The notes under the pieces: model-generated
Databases searched by the model: none
What the model was told of the DNA's origin: nothing
The model's input: the letters and a program-made list of their open reading frames with translations, nothing else
In this document: positions 11,294 through 23,772 of the stretch, one piece after another
Layout: each line of letters starts with the position of its first letter
How positions within the stretch are numbered: the stretch's first letter is position 1
Position numbers and translations under genes: made by a program
NCBI GenBank assembly: GCA_945910005.1
Contig: OX246738.1
Location: 24,179,686 to 24,243,685 of the forward strand
Direction: 5' to 3'
Length of the DNA stretch: 64,000 bases
Source of the DNA: Isoperla grammatica
Lineage: Eukaryota > Arthropoda > Insecta > Plecoptera > Perlodidae

Positions 11294-14200
11294 ATGAATA
11301 TAGAAGGAGAAAGATCTCTCACCGATAACTCGGCACTACATCCGACACCCAATGCTTCAAATGCCATCGACTTGGAGATCCCAACCAACCAACACACAGA
11401 CCAGAAGATTGTGTCCTTGCTTTCTCTTTTACAAAAAGACATCATAGCAGCTGATTTTAGATGGAGCCTGTTTCTGTCTGCCATATCTCATTACCGCTGG
11501 GACTCTTGCCTCAAACCCTTCCCGGCAGATTATATCAAAGCAAATGGATACAAAGATAAAGACAGTTTGGTAAGTAGGCCTCCCCCTACATTAATTTTGT
11601 TAAGTAAGCCCTACAACTACTCCAGTGCTACCAGTGATGGACTGGTAGGTATGGAACTAAGCACATCTATACGGACTAAATTAGTCTAAATTAGTAGGGT
11701 ATAGTGTAGGCCTACACTTGGAGAGGCCAAATGGCTGAGTAAATTGGAACTTGGAACAAGATAACACTAGAACATGTTTTATCTTGTTCTGAGTTCCAAG
11801 TAGTAGGGTATAGCCTCTGCCTATCTATGCACAAAATATCTACACTAAAGTAAAAGATTGAGATAACATATAGACACCTTTCATGACACATATTTCTCAA
11901 TTTGTTTAGATGAGAGTTGTCGAGAGTTTATCTAGTATGGAACTACTGAAAAGCTACCTGCAAGAGCCTGACATTTACCTTCTAAAAATCAAGCTGATAG
12001 ACTTGGCATATTGGGTGCTCATTGAGTCTAAAGAAATGCAGATTCAAACAGTGCCAAAAAACTTACATGACACAGTGTTGGCCCTTGTCCCGTGTGAAGC
12101 AGAAGCGCCTCGTCCGAACTGGTTGTTCGAAGTGACCAGTAAAAACGATAAGACCTGGCAACGTATGGCAGAGGGCCACAAAACCATGTTCGCCTATCAC
12201 GGAAGTCGCCTCGAAAACTTCTACTCAATATTGCACCACGGTCTTCAGCAGCACATGAACAAAGTATGAGTTTGCAGTTCAGTTCAGTTCAGTTCAGTGA
12301 ACTTGCATATATGAGCTAAGTATCTAGAGTCTGATCAAGCTCAAATTTGAAATACCTACTTACGTGTCAATGTGCATTGAACACCTTTAGTTTTGTGGTT
12401 AAGAAGTCTCTTAGTTACAACAGAGTTACACAAAATATACTGAGTCAGTCTTTTCCTATGCCATCCATTGGAACACTGCCTTACTCATAGATGAGTTTGG
12501 CTGAAATTATTACTGCCCAGGACTTCTACACTTCACTCCCCTAATACTGTTATTTCAAACTCTGGAATCTGGAGTACCAGAGAGTTTTTTCCACAATTCA
12601 AAAATTAATTCCTTCAGTAAGGGTCTATGGCTTGGTATGAAAATACAGCAAACTGCAAAGGAACAGTGTAATATGTTGCCTGAAAATCCGCAGATCTCAC
12701 TAACTAACTATCTTGTTAACTTAGTTTATAAGTTTCTTTTAGTCAAAGCTGAAGCACAATTGACATTCAAAACAATCACAATTTCCAGGCAGCAAGTCCT
12801 CCCTCGTTCCTCACGGACCCACAAGGTTTTAGTGCCACCTGAGACCGGATCCACAAAGACATGTTAATTATTTGGGGTTATATCTTTTTTTTTTTTTCCT
12901 TCTTGTGCCAAGATGGCTTTTTCAGCCATTCTTTTGTCTTACTATCCAATATAAAACTGCTTCCTTTAACCTTCCTTCTGTTTAACCAACATTTTTAACC
13001 CCTAGCTACTAGTCTAGCCTAGCTTACATTTAAAGTAATTCATGTGCAAAAATTTCAAACCAATAACCATAGAACTGTTACTGCGTGTACGAGTTTGGCA
13101 ATCAAGATATGGTCAAGTATGAGTTTCATGCCTTTGTAATCTGTACCTCTAATTATTTTCAGACCAGCCTGTTTGGACAGGGTGTATACTTGTCAAGTGA
13201 ACTTTCCGTCAGCCTTCCGTATAGCCCGATGGGCCTGGGTTGGTGCACGAGCGCAGTCGGCAATCACCTCAGCATCGTTGCTATGTGTGAAATGCTTGAT
13301 CACCCAGATGTCAAGTGTCAAAATAAAGGTACTAGTATACCAACTATATATAGTGAAGCTGAACCAAACCAACATACAAACTAAAATATCAACGTATGTA
13401 GGAGATGTTGCTCACCCCTATTCCGACCTATCCAACATAGAAACCCAAAATAAAAATATATTTAGAAGATGTTGCGTATTCACCAAGCTATTCCAGTGTA
13501 GAGGTAGCTGGGCACTATTAAGTTTTAAGTTTACTTATTGCTCTTTACCTTCCTTTACCTATGCTATATCATGCCTTTCAATTTCAAGTATTTTTTGACT
13601 TAAGTTCAATTATTATGTTATCCTCTACAATTCCTTTCACCTAATATGTTTCTGTCTCGATTTTGATCACGTTTACCACTAGGGCTGAGTCGTGTAAACG
13701 CCCAAGGGCAAGCGAAAATATTTGTGTACAAATACTCAATCTTTAACCATGTCATACCCCGCCTGAACAATCCCCCTCCCCGGCCACCCCCAACCAAAAC
13801 CCAAACCTCGCAGATTTTTCCGATGTCACAGCTCTTCTACGAGCCAACACAAATAGGTAATAGGATCCTGGATATACACGTTATGATGTGGCATTACGGT
13901 TTTGCTAGAGACTATTCTGCTATTGGGGGTGGGGCTGCCACCTAATGCTATTTTCTACTGGTGCACTTCCTGACGACTCTGGTGCAGTGCGATGGCAAGT
14001 GGAACATGACAACAATGTGGCCGCCATATAAGCATATAATTGGCCTGAAAGCAACCCGTGCTGCATTCAGTGTGAAAAATAGTCAAGTGGAAGACATCTT
14101 TGTTGCACCAGCGTGCACTCAAAGTTTCAGTGAAACATTTATGATAGGGTTGCCGTTGATAATCGAAATATCGATCGATAATCGATTCAAGTCATATGAT

Positions 14201-16033
14201 ATGATAATCGATTCAAGTATTATGATATGATTTGATTATCGATTTGAATAATATCATCGATGTTTAAAACTGGCGCGCTGCTGTTAAAATCGTGATTGGG
14301 CGGTTCGTAGCGGTGCGCGGAGCTGACGATAGAATGCGCGCTCGCTAGGTCGGTAAAATAGTAAATACTACTTTACCGACACGGGGGGAGCGCGTTCTCT
14401 AGGGGTTACGAGCAACTATTCATCCACGCATGCCCAACGCATTCCACGGCAGTGAGTGAAACGTGAGCCAGTTTGTCACGCACACGCCGTGAGTCGTAAA
14501 CTCCTCTCGTAAAGTTGTAAGCCGGTCTGTATTGTTGATGCCATTATTGCGCTGTTGGGGGGGGGGGGGGCGTAGAGCGATAGCTGTCCTATATAATGGC
14601 AGCTGGGATAGCACTATCTCTCTCGCCCCCTTACGGAATGTGTTTATACCTGACTCAACCCTCGCAAGGCACGTCCGCGTACAATCGGTACGTGAAAAAA
14701 GTGGCACCCCTATGACCAACCAAGCAATTGCATTACCTTATAGTAAAAAGTGCGTGGATTAATAGTCCGTGATTTTAACACATTTCTATCCTTAAATACT
14801 CCTTTTTGTTTTTTTTGTTTTTTTGGGATTGTTTTCAGTTTGATTTCATTATTTTGGCATTTGATTTGATAATCGATTGAGGTCTACAATATCGATATAT
14901 TTTGATATGATTATCGATTCCGCTCCGCCGATTATCGATGCCGATTTTCACATCGAACGGCAACCCTAATTTATGACGATCTTATATGAAATACTATGTC
15001 CCCATAAATATGAATCCTCTTCTTCTTTCAACCATTCTCTGAACTTAACCATTTTATTCCATTACTTTTACAATTCTCTTAGTTGCCCAGTCAAGTTTTG
15101 CTGTACGCTATATGCTCCATTTTCAGAAGGGCTCTTAGTCTTAACTTGTTTCATATTCCACAAGTATACCGATAAATATTTAATCTTATTTTCAGAGTTG
15201 GGCAAGTCCAGAGCTATGACAAACGACAGCGTCGGAGGGGAAGTTCCAAACAAGTACTATGTAGTACAAAACAGCGATCTCGTCCGAGTTCGGTACCTTC
15301 TCATCTACAGCAGGAAGCAGCAACCTCCAGTGGTGTAAGCATCATTTTGTATTGTTACTCACATACCTAGTATCTACATGCAGGCCGGCTTTTTCTATGT
15401 CCTTATCATATGCCCAGATTTGGCTCATCAGCCCAGGTACTAAATGCCCAGCAACTTGAATCTGCCCCGGCCAAAGCCAAACACATGGCAAGCCAACAGT
15501 GTGTTCGGAAATTCAACCAGCAGTTGGAAACCAGCAACCTGGTTGACTATGGTTTTAAGCCTAAAACAACTAGACTTTACAAACTCTGCAGTCAGCTGTT
15601 AGAATTAGAATTGGAATTAACCACTTCTTGGATGTTAATGGGCCCAACTGTCGTGTACGACGTAATTTGAAGATGAAGTTCGATTGAAGTTCATTATTTT
15701 GATCAAACACGAACTCGAACCGAACCGAGCTTCTAAAAAAGTTTGGTTCGGGTTCAGAATTTCGAACGTTCGCCCGCACCTAATACATATTCATAAATTC
15801 TCAAGCATCTGGAGCCAACTCCCAAATTTATTACATGATGTCATCCCTCCCTAATATAATGTCATGATTTTTTCAGGCAATCCTCATCGCTTGTAATTAA
15901 TTGGCTAAAAGGCCACAAACTGCTGGCATTTGTCGTGGGCTATTTTGCATTCCTGGCAGCTCTTGGTCTCACGAACAATAACCAAGTGCAACGTATGTAC
16001 AGAAAGATGCTGAAGCAAATGGGACTCCAGTGA
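11294..16033 (+). CDS. PARP16: PARP16, tail-anchored mono-ADP-ribosyltransferase (5 exons)
   Basis: PARP16/ARTD15 is an ER- and nuclear-envelope-anchored enzyme that transfers single ADP-ribose units from NAD+ and is linked to the unfolded-protein response. Exons are 11294-11569, 11910-12263, 13163-13328, 15196-15334 and 15877-16033, with phases 0, 0, 1 and 2, giving 363 residues (human 322). The N-terminal helical domain has AADFRWSLF near residue 53. The ART fold shows [10 protein letters not shown] with the NAD-binding His at about 189, [12 protein letters not shown] with Tyr at about 219, and NKYYVV with the third Tyr at about 286, which is the H-Y-Y type of PARP16. A membrane anchor spans about residues 324-343, then a short basic lumenal tail. 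The first 40 residues are less conserved. An acceptor-like AG at 11271-11272 suggests a possible untranslated upstream exon. Intron 3 contains a hAT element. Confidence 0.95.
14145..14968. mobile_element. hAT-like element, copy 1 (PARP16 intron 3)
   Basis: The TIRs are TAGGGTTGCCGTT and AACGGCAACCCTA, with an exact 8-bp duplication ATTTATGA at 14137-14144 and 14969-14976. The subterminal parts are rich in ATCGAT palindromes. The interior has a poly-G run (14558-14569) and no transposase frame. A near-identical second copy occurs at 58868-59692, so this is a non-autonomous family that moved fairly recently. Confidence 0.88.
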
Positions 16034-16991
16034 ACATCAAAGGGTATATATTATACCATTGACTTTTGTAGGATTCATTGTAAGTCTTACCAGTATTTTG
16101 GTTCACAAAGACAAGCTAATGTTTCTTGCATTTAATTGAAGTACACAAGACTGACATCTGTGTGGTCAGTGGCCAGAAAGAAAATTTATAGTTTTTGTTT
16201 AATCTATATTATGAATAATAAGTTAACATATTAGTAGTAGTGTATGTAGCATATTTTTTCAAACAATCAGGTAATATTTGGCAATTTTTATCTTGCATAG
16301 GATTACAAGATGATTTGTTAAGTAATGATGGTTAACCTTAAATAAGACATCTATAAATTGAATAATTTTGAATTTCACATTTTATGTAGCCTAGATGCAA
16401 CTTTTTAATGTTTGTATATATGATGAAATCAATGAAGGAACTACTGTAGTTTTTAACATGGTACTACATATATCCTTAGTTCAATTAAGTTTTAGTTTTG
16501 GTCTACTTAGGTTACAGAAAAATATGGTAGACTAGACTAGACTATGGTAGACACACTAATGTGTCAGCTTTCAGTGTTTTATTTGGAATTTCCGTACGTT
16601 GTTCATCTTATTTTTAAACAGTGATAGAGGTGGAAGCCAACTTAATTGAGTATTTCAAACTTAAAGGCTGAAATCCATTGATACTAGCCACCATGTTGAA
16701 AACAGATTTGTTGGTTCAAGTACATGTACACTTTCATTTGTGGCTTAGAGTCCTCTTGAGTGTGGCTGATTGTCCACAGTGTCTTACTACCCAACGAACG
16801 TATGCTAAGTTAGTTGGTTGGAAACGATCACCAGGATGTAGCATCGATAACAGTGCCTATGTTCTGCTCTGGTGTGTACCTATACAATGTCATTGGGCAT
16901 GCTCGGCGGACTTGGACTTGCTTGTCTGAAAAGGCAAAGTATTGTTTAATTTATTTTACATTCTTTTCTCAGTTCATAGAGGTGTAATTAT
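16034..16991 (+). other. PARP16 3' flank / 3' UTR region
   Basis: AT-rich sequence follows the PARP16 stop codon. It should include the 3' UTR, but no canonical AATAAA was found here. The 83-codon frame at 16678-16929 has no recognisable domain and is not supported as a gene. Confidence 0.35.
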
Positions 16992-17436
16992 CAGGGCTGC
17001 CCAACGATATCGATAATTCGATACGATATTGATAATAGAAAAATAATTCGATATCGATATAGAATTATTATATCGTACATATCGCGATATCGAACTTGCG
17101 CCTTATAAGCTAATTGTTAAGAAAGAAAACGATTACATCACGTTACGCCAGTCACAATATCGCTGTTTTGTGCGGATATTTTAAATTTTGAATAGTATAC
17201 ACACAAATTGACACACATTATAAGACATTTCAAAGATCAAACATTTATTTACGTATTACGGTAATGTTGTTTATAATAAGTGGCCTCTGGCTGGTCTGGA
17301 AATCCTAGAAACACACGAAAAAAGTTTCGATATCGCCGATATCGATTTGTTTCTTGATAAGCGCGATATCGCGACACGATATCGATAATTCTTCCCGCGA
17401 TATCGATATGATATTTTTTATCGTTGGGCAGCCCTA
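16992..17436. mobile_element. hAT-like MITE, 445 bp
   Basis: The TIRs are CAGGGCTGCCCAACGATA and TATCGTTGGGCAGCCCTA, flanked by an exact 8-bp duplication GTAATTAT at 16984-16991 and 17437-17444. The subterminal regions are packed with ATATCGATA palindromes. There is no coding capacity. Confidence 0.88.
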
Positions 17437-17503
17437 GTAATTATCCATATTGCAATTGATGGACTTGCCAATGACTGCTCATACACATTCAACTTAATTG
17501 CTC

Positions 17504-18259
17504 TAAAGCCCCATTCAGAATTCACTTAGACTTAGACTTAAACTTACAACGTGAAGTATGGCTTATTGGAAGGCTGTGATTGCGTTCATAATTCCTTGAC
17601 GTAAACTTAACGCCGTAGACTTGGTCGGAAAGTTTGGAAACATCAAATAATTTACTAAGTTTCAAGGTCAACTTAGGAAATTGACCAATCATATAATTCT
17701 TTGACTCACGCTACAATTATACATCATGGCGGCAACTACAGAGTTCGACGAGAACTTATTAAACTATTATTTTCAATGCGAGGCCTTGTACAACAAGGCT
17801 GATCCCCGTTATAAGGACAAGGTTTATAAGCAAAATCTCTGGCTTGCAATTGCTGAGCCCATGGGGACAACTGGTACGTATGAATCTTAAATTGTTATTA
17901 CCTGTAATTGTTACCTTAACCCTACTTTTTGTAAATGTCTTATTAATTTGGTTGTTGGAAGCAGCAGCTTCCTCTATCGAAGGCATTGTAAGATTAATTC
18001 TAGCTAGGCCATCTGATTAACACCACTTGGTCAAAACAAATGTAGGCCTAGATGACAGAAAATATTTTATGACAGCCCGCGCAATTGGAACAGGCTAGAT
18101 GGATTTTGATTGGCTGTTAATGACTCACGCTGCCGCCTTCATACGTTTTGTTTGCCATCCGTCTAGGTGGCGGTGAATGAAATGTGAACGAAGGGACCTC
18201 GACGTACGTAAGTAGTAAGTTTTAAGTTATAAGTCAAGTGAATTCTGAATGGGGCTTTA
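17504..18259. mobile_element. TIR element carrying a MADF exon
   Basis: The outer inverted repeats are TAAAGCCCCATTCAGAATTC at 17504-17523 and its complement at 18240-18259. Flanking TA is the only clear target duplication. Within it, at 17726, begins a coding exon with a MADF-type sequence. PIF/Harbinger transposons encode a second protein with a Myb/SANT/MADF-like DNA-binding domain, so this is best read as an internally deleted Harbinger relative. The transposase part is absent. Confidence 0.65.
17726..17873 (+). pseudogene. MADF-domain first exon (transposon-derived, partial)
   Basis: The exon starts with MAATTEFDENLLNYYFQCEA, continues with a LYNKADPRYKDK segment, and then has LWLAIAEPMG. 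The spacing of Leu-Tyr, the Lys/Asp-rich linker and the Trp-x2-Ile core fits the N-terminal half of a MADF (Myb/SANT-like) DNA-binding domain. It runs into a good donor (G|GTACGT) at 17874. No second half of the domain is visible before the right TIR, so the gene is broken. The alternative, a chance reading frame, is unlikely given the domain-like pattern and the second example at 57590. Confidence 0.5.
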
Positions 18260-18375
18260 GTGATACCTTACTTAGGTAAGCTAGGTATTGGATGTTAACT
18301 TCATACGTACTTGAGTTCTCATTTCACTATGTGTTTTTCTTTTATATCTTTTTCATTATAATTCTGGCTTCAAGG

Positions 18376-19052
18376 CAGTGTTTCTCAACCTTTTATCAAC
18401 CTCGGACCGCTAAAGACTAAAACTCTGTGACCCAGCGATAATAATTGCAATTGTTTTTTAGTTTAAATGAGAAAGTAATTTTGAAGGCCTCTTTGATTTG
18501 TTTGACATTTCAAATTAACACACTCAATGTGTCGTTGCAGTCTGATGTTTTGCTTGGATTTGATGCTCTTCCTCAGCTTTACCAAGCAAATGAAAATGGA
18601 AATAACTGCAAAAAATAAGCCTAGACCTAACCTCAAAAATACAGGAAAATAAGATTCAAGACAGTGTGGGTGGTACTGGTGTAGTTATGTTACTAATCAT
18701 GAACAGGACCATGGCGCATGGCCAGCCAAAGATGTCAAATGCAACAAATGTGGTATCAAGGGACACTACGCCACATTTTTAACTATAGGCCTACTTATAT
18801 ATTCACCATTGGTATCTTCTTTAGTTTTGTAGGAGACGACAGGTCATTGCAGCCACCTCTGGCTGTTGTCATGGTCTGTGCTGGGAACAGAGGTTGTGAG
18901 AAATGCATCGAACTCTGGCAAATTATTTTCATTTTCAAATTAGTGTAACTTATTAGGAATGGATGGGATAAAGATTGACTCAGTGGATAAAGGGACAACG
19001 TGTATGGTAATACCTGTGCCAATTACAAATATAAAACTGTTGAGAAACACTG
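18376..19052. mobile_element. Degraded hAT element
   Basis: The ends CAGTGTTTCTCAACC and GTTGAGAAACACTG are complementary and match the classic hAT terminal sequence CAGTGTTTCTCAACC. The flanking 8-mers (CTTCAAGG and TTTTAGGG) agree at only 5 of 8 positions, so the target duplication has decayed. A zinc-knuckle fragment lies inside. Confidence 0.65.
18662..18779 (+). pseudogene. Retrotransposon Gag-like zinc-knuckle remnant
   Basis: Reading from 18665, the frame holds a first, degraded knuckle (CGWYWC followed by HEQDHG) and then KDVKCNKCGIKGHYATF. The latter has Cys-x2-Cys-x4-His spacing, but the last Cys is lost. The layout of two knuckles separated by a Pro-Ala-Lys linker is typical of Ty3/gypsy-type Gag proteins. 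No protease or polymerase is nearby, so this is a captured or relic fragment inside the hAT element. Confidence 0.4.
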
Positions 19053-19464
19053 TTTTAGGGAATACAAGTGTACACAATCAATACAAATGTAATGCATAAC
19101 ACTCATCTAGATATTTATTACTTAGGTACCAAAGAGAAGTTCAACTTCAACAACTATGTTCATATTTTTCTATAGTGGGCTTGATAGTAAAGGAGGGAAT
19201 TTGAAAGCCAAATATTGTGTACGTAGCATACTCCTAGTCAAAGTACATGCTATTTATGTCTGCGATATATTATTGTTACATACAGGTTCTAGTTTTAAGA
19301 GTACTAATGTTACATTTTAGGGGTGGTTCTTGACTTGTAAATTTTCAAGTGTGCTACAGGTCTAGTTTCTGAAACATATTTATTAGTTCCAAATTGATCA
19401 ACGTACTAATTACGTATGCTTTATTACTTTTCTTAATTTAGCTCAACCAAGATCAATATTGTGG

Positions 19465-19503
<39 letters not shown>
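19465..19503. repeat. (TAC)n microsatellite
   Basis: Thirteen consecutive TAC trinucleotides. Confidence 0.95.
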
Positions 19504-20560
19504 ACTGTACAGTACTAGGTGTATTTAGTTTTCAGAGTCTTAATTTATAACTCTAGCATTGACCTTAAATTTGTATTGTATTTCATTATTCACCTACTGT
19601 ATTACAAAGAGCTGCCGAAAGCCCTTATCTCACCTTGGTGGCACTGCACATCACACCTATACTATTATAACCATTCAATTTCATGGTAAGAATTGTCTTT
19701 GATTCAGCGTGATTAGACATCTGGTGGCTAGGTAAATATCGCTGCACGGAAACCAGTGCGTCTACAAGGACGTCAAGTATGCACAATCCTCGTGTAATCC
19801 GAGCGGAGCGGACAGATAAGAAATGTAGCCAGCTCGCGTTACGAATGGCTCGACTCTCAAAACCCAATCAGTGGATCACTTGCAGCTGTGCATTTCTTTG
19901 TCGTATTATATTAGTTAGTATGTTACTATTATTTTATTTTATTGAATATTTTATTTTTATTTATATTACATTGCATTGCATAGGCCTACTTGTGAAACAG
20001 TGCATACACCTATACGTAAATGTTTTCATATATCTCAAAAACTGTCGATACTAAACATAGTGAGATATTTTTAATGCAACATTCTAGTATTGTGTATCGA
20101 CCATGTGACCTTCATACTAATCAGGTGTGTTGTACAGTAGGAAATTTCTAAACACGTAATGCATTTTCGTTCACAGATTAAACTAATAACTTGACCAAAC
20201 GAACTGCGAGTGTTACCGAGTGGTTCATTACATTCATGTTGTGAATGTGTGTGTGCATGTGCTTTGGCACATTTCAACTTTTATCTTCGTCGCTTGTATG
20301 TTTCTCCAATTCCCAACGTCATATGTGTTTTCTCTATTAGAAAATTTCTGTATTCATTATTAGAGTACAAGTGCGTTAAAAAGTGCATAGGTCTCCCAAA
20401 ATACGGCAAGTTATCAAGTATATCACAAATAGCGGGGGATGTTTACAATCCTTCAGATGTGAGTGCGTCATACTCATACGGTCGTGTGATGAAGGTTCTC
20501 TAATCTCTAATTTTATAGTGGCTTTCGTCCACTGTTATCTCATAATTTATTATTATTACT

Positions 20561-21287
20561 AGGAAAACGCTCTGTTTGACGCGTTGATAAGCGAGCGCGT
20601 CCACATCTACGAACTTTCTGGCGAAAAGATTTCAATGCTTATACAAACAACAATTAACAACAATTCAAGAATGTGCATTGCAAAATTTTTTCTAATTTCC
20701 ATAGCTATTATACTTCCCGACATTGTTGGATGCAGTGCAATGTGCGTTGCTAAGAATTTTCGCTGTCATGTTTTTGCCGCGGTCCGCCACCATTACTAAC
20801 AGTTATTGACAGCAATAGAAATGTAATTGCTGCCTTTAATATGTATCAAATCGCGTTTACATTAGTATATTCGTGACCGGACAAAAATTTACTATAAGAT
20901 AGCCACCTCACATTTTGTTGTTACTGTGTTTCAGAAATATATTTTTGAGTAACTTTTGTGTAACTTTGCCAATATTTATCAGATCGCCATAACATGAACA
21001 TATTCGTGATCAGAAAAAGCTTTAAAAAATATGGCTATATCACATTTTGCCGCCATTTTGTTTCAGAAAAATATTTTGCAGTAACTATGGCGTAACTTTG
21101 TAACTTTTCGAACGATTTTGCCTCATAACTATACACCTTCAATCCACATCGAGGCTTGTAGATGTTTCAAATTTCAAGTTGATCGGACTTTCCGTTCGAC
21201 CGCTATCGACGGACATAAAAACAAACAAAAAAAACAAAAAAAAAAACAGAACGAAGTGCCATAAGAGTCTCGTGGAGACGCTCGCTT
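20561..21287. repeat. 727-bp dispersed repeat, copy 1
   Basis: The copy starts AGGAAAACGCTCTG and ends GGAGACGCTCGCTT. It is highly similar over its whole length to 42399-43127 and partly to 27900-28140. The motif AAGCGAGCG occurs near the left end and inverted at the right end, and a run of (A)nC lies just before the right end. No transposase is seen. The frame at 20584-20799 (71 codons) is conserved in length in the second copy, but its protein is not recognised. The class is unresolved. Confidence 0.7.
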
Positions 21288-23610
21288 AATTATTATTTCT
21301 ATTTGTATTATTATTAATTATTATTATTAATATTGACTGATCTACTTATGATTGATTATTGCTTATACACTACATGCATTTATGGAACAGGCTAGGCAAC
21401 TTTTCACATTTTGGAAACCGAAGGAGTGAATGTTTTTGTCTACAGATTCTTGACTGTTAATACATTTATACATCCTATGCATGCAGTTACTATTATGTCT
21501 ATGACGTAATCACCTTAATTCCTTAAATGAACTTTTCACTGAAGTTTTCTTTAAAAATGTACTTCCTACACAACTGGAATTTGATAGTGAATATGTTTTT
21601 ATTGTATTTCTTTCCAATAGAAGCTGCCAGCTATATATTTAGGACCCTCTTTCATCTCATTGTTTTTTCTTGACAACACTTTTTAAGATATAGGGACAAG
21701 GAGAACTCGTTCATTTCATTCATTCATTCATTAACCATAATTACCAAGTTTCAAAACTCATATCAGTTTCAAGATAAATTAAAGTTTACTTTCAATATTA
21801 TGTATTATTTTTTTTTTATTAATTTTTATTTTCTAGATGGATGTGGAGAGCCACCTCTCAACCCGACACAGTTGGAACTGAGTTGAAGATTATTATTATT
21901 TTTGTTACTGTATTTTACTTTTTCCCCCAAGTTTTCATTTTTTAACAAAATCGACACGCATTTATGTTAAGTGTATCATTTCCATACCAAACATGTTTTT
22001 AAACTTTTTTTATTGTTTACTTTCTCAATTATACAAACACCTTTGCAACCCGGTAAAATTGTACAAACAAACGGAATGTATTAAAAAAAATCAAAAACGG
22101 TCAGAAATTTTTTGAAACAATTACCATGTAATATCAAGATGTTGATGTAGGCCACTGTGTGTACAAACTTTCTGGTTGGTCGGTTCATAGTTGTTTTACA
22201 GTATTTTTATGTTTTGTATTATATGGGGTCCCGTTAAACCTAATTTCCATAAACTTTCCCCTTGCGGATTTGAGTGGATTTTGGATATGTTATCGTTATC
22301 GAGCTCATTTTTCCGAAGAAAATGATAGCATTTTAACCAACAGTTGCCATTTGTTTTGGGTCAAACTCAATTTTCCCTAGATCATTGTGCTACAATTTAA
22401 ATACGCATTTTCATTTTTAAGGTCACATGCTACGTGTTATGCCTTAGCAGTTATTTATGTGCAAGAAAACTGGCCTGTAATAGTAGAATACATATGTTGG
22501 TTCCACATGACATCTCATATACGAAGTGCAATAATGGCTGCTTGGGTTGGCATCTGGGCCTGGTGAAGACTAGGGCAACGGTAGCGCTGATTGTAGTGTA
22601 TTGTAATTTGTTGACGGTCATTTAAGCCACTAAACGAGCCCATGCCATATTATGTTCCTCTGTCAAGTGTTCCATTGAACAACAAATATGTAGGGATGCT
22701 TGTTTAAGAGCTAGGCCAGTTGACCAGAGAAAGTATTTGGGTAATTTGTGATGGCCTATTTTTCTTCACGTGAGATGTCGTGTAGATTCCATTTTATCAG
22801 TCTTTTGTTTCAGGATAAATTTTCAATGTGTTCAACTAGATCACTGGATTCTCATAGTAACTCTGCCTGTCTTAAAATGCGACATAAGGACCTATGTCAT
22901 AATATGACCTTGTTATTGATTGCAACTTAATACGTAATGACAAAGTAAGAGGTTTTCATTTTTTGTCTGTAATAACAAATATTTGTTTGTTCTTCATGAA
23001 TACATTACTGAATTTGTAATCTAATGTTTAGAGGACAAGCTGTAGTGTGTAATTAGTTTATTATGTGATATGAAGATCTAAAATGTAGGCTATATAACTA
23101 TTTATCAGCTTTCTTGTTTCCACCATACAAATAAATAGTTATTGTATCAGCTGTACATAAGATTGGGATTATATCTACTAAATTTATACCAATAACGGCT
23201 CAAGTGAAGTTTTGGAATTTAATTGAGGTTATAAATAAAAACAAATAATATGTAGAAAAGCTTTAAAACAAATGTTAAACAAGGAAAATAGAAATATGAA
23301 TGGTCTGTCTACTCTCAGTACGTAATAAATGCTTTACAACATATAATTGGTAAGTTGTAATAATTATAAATGTATCATTTTTTAGTTTTATTACACATTG
23401 TTTATGGAGAAATAAAGTTATCTAAACTTATACAGCAATACTTTTAATTCATGTGTTTGTCATTTTTGCTATTTTGCAGTTCAAATATTGTGAATCTTTC
23501 CTTCTGCCTCTTACAGTTAACATTTCCTTTCAACTCCCTCATCGCAATATACATAGTAGGCTACCATATTTTTTTTTTTTTAGTATTACCCAAAGACAGA
23601 ATTTGAAAGT
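21288..23610. other. AT-rich intergenic stretch
   Basis: No gene or clear mobile element is recognised. The sequence is AT-rich, with scattered short frames lacking known motifs. Confidence 0.4.
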
Positions 23611-23772
23611 GGAGACCAAGTTAAAAGAAGAGTTGGTAGACCGAGAGAGAGGTGGCAAGATCAAATAAGAAATGATGTAGAAGATAGAGGTGGAAGTTGG
23701 CAAGAAGTGCAAGCAAAAAGACTGTGGGAAGACAGAAGTGGATGGCTCGAGCTGGTGAGAAGAAAAGAGTGA
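23611..23772 (+). pseudogene. LINE reverse-transcriptase C-terminal remnant
   Basis: The frame includes RRVGRPRERWQDQIRNDVED, then a GSWQEVQAKRLWEDRSGWLE segment and a stop. The RGRPR-x-RW-x-D block followed by a Trp-containing helix and DRS-x-W is the usual extreme C-terminus of non-LTR retrotransposon (CR1/Jockey-like) ORF2. The rest of the element is absent (5' truncation), as is common for LINE insertions. Confidence 0.6.

Noticed and set aside
20561..21287. Helitron interpretation of the 727-bp repeat
   Set aside because: On the minus strand the end reads CTAG with a small hairpin before it, but the 5' end lacks a TC after an A, the second copy is not followed by T, and inverted AAGCGAGCG motifs exist at both ends. 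The evidence is insufficient.
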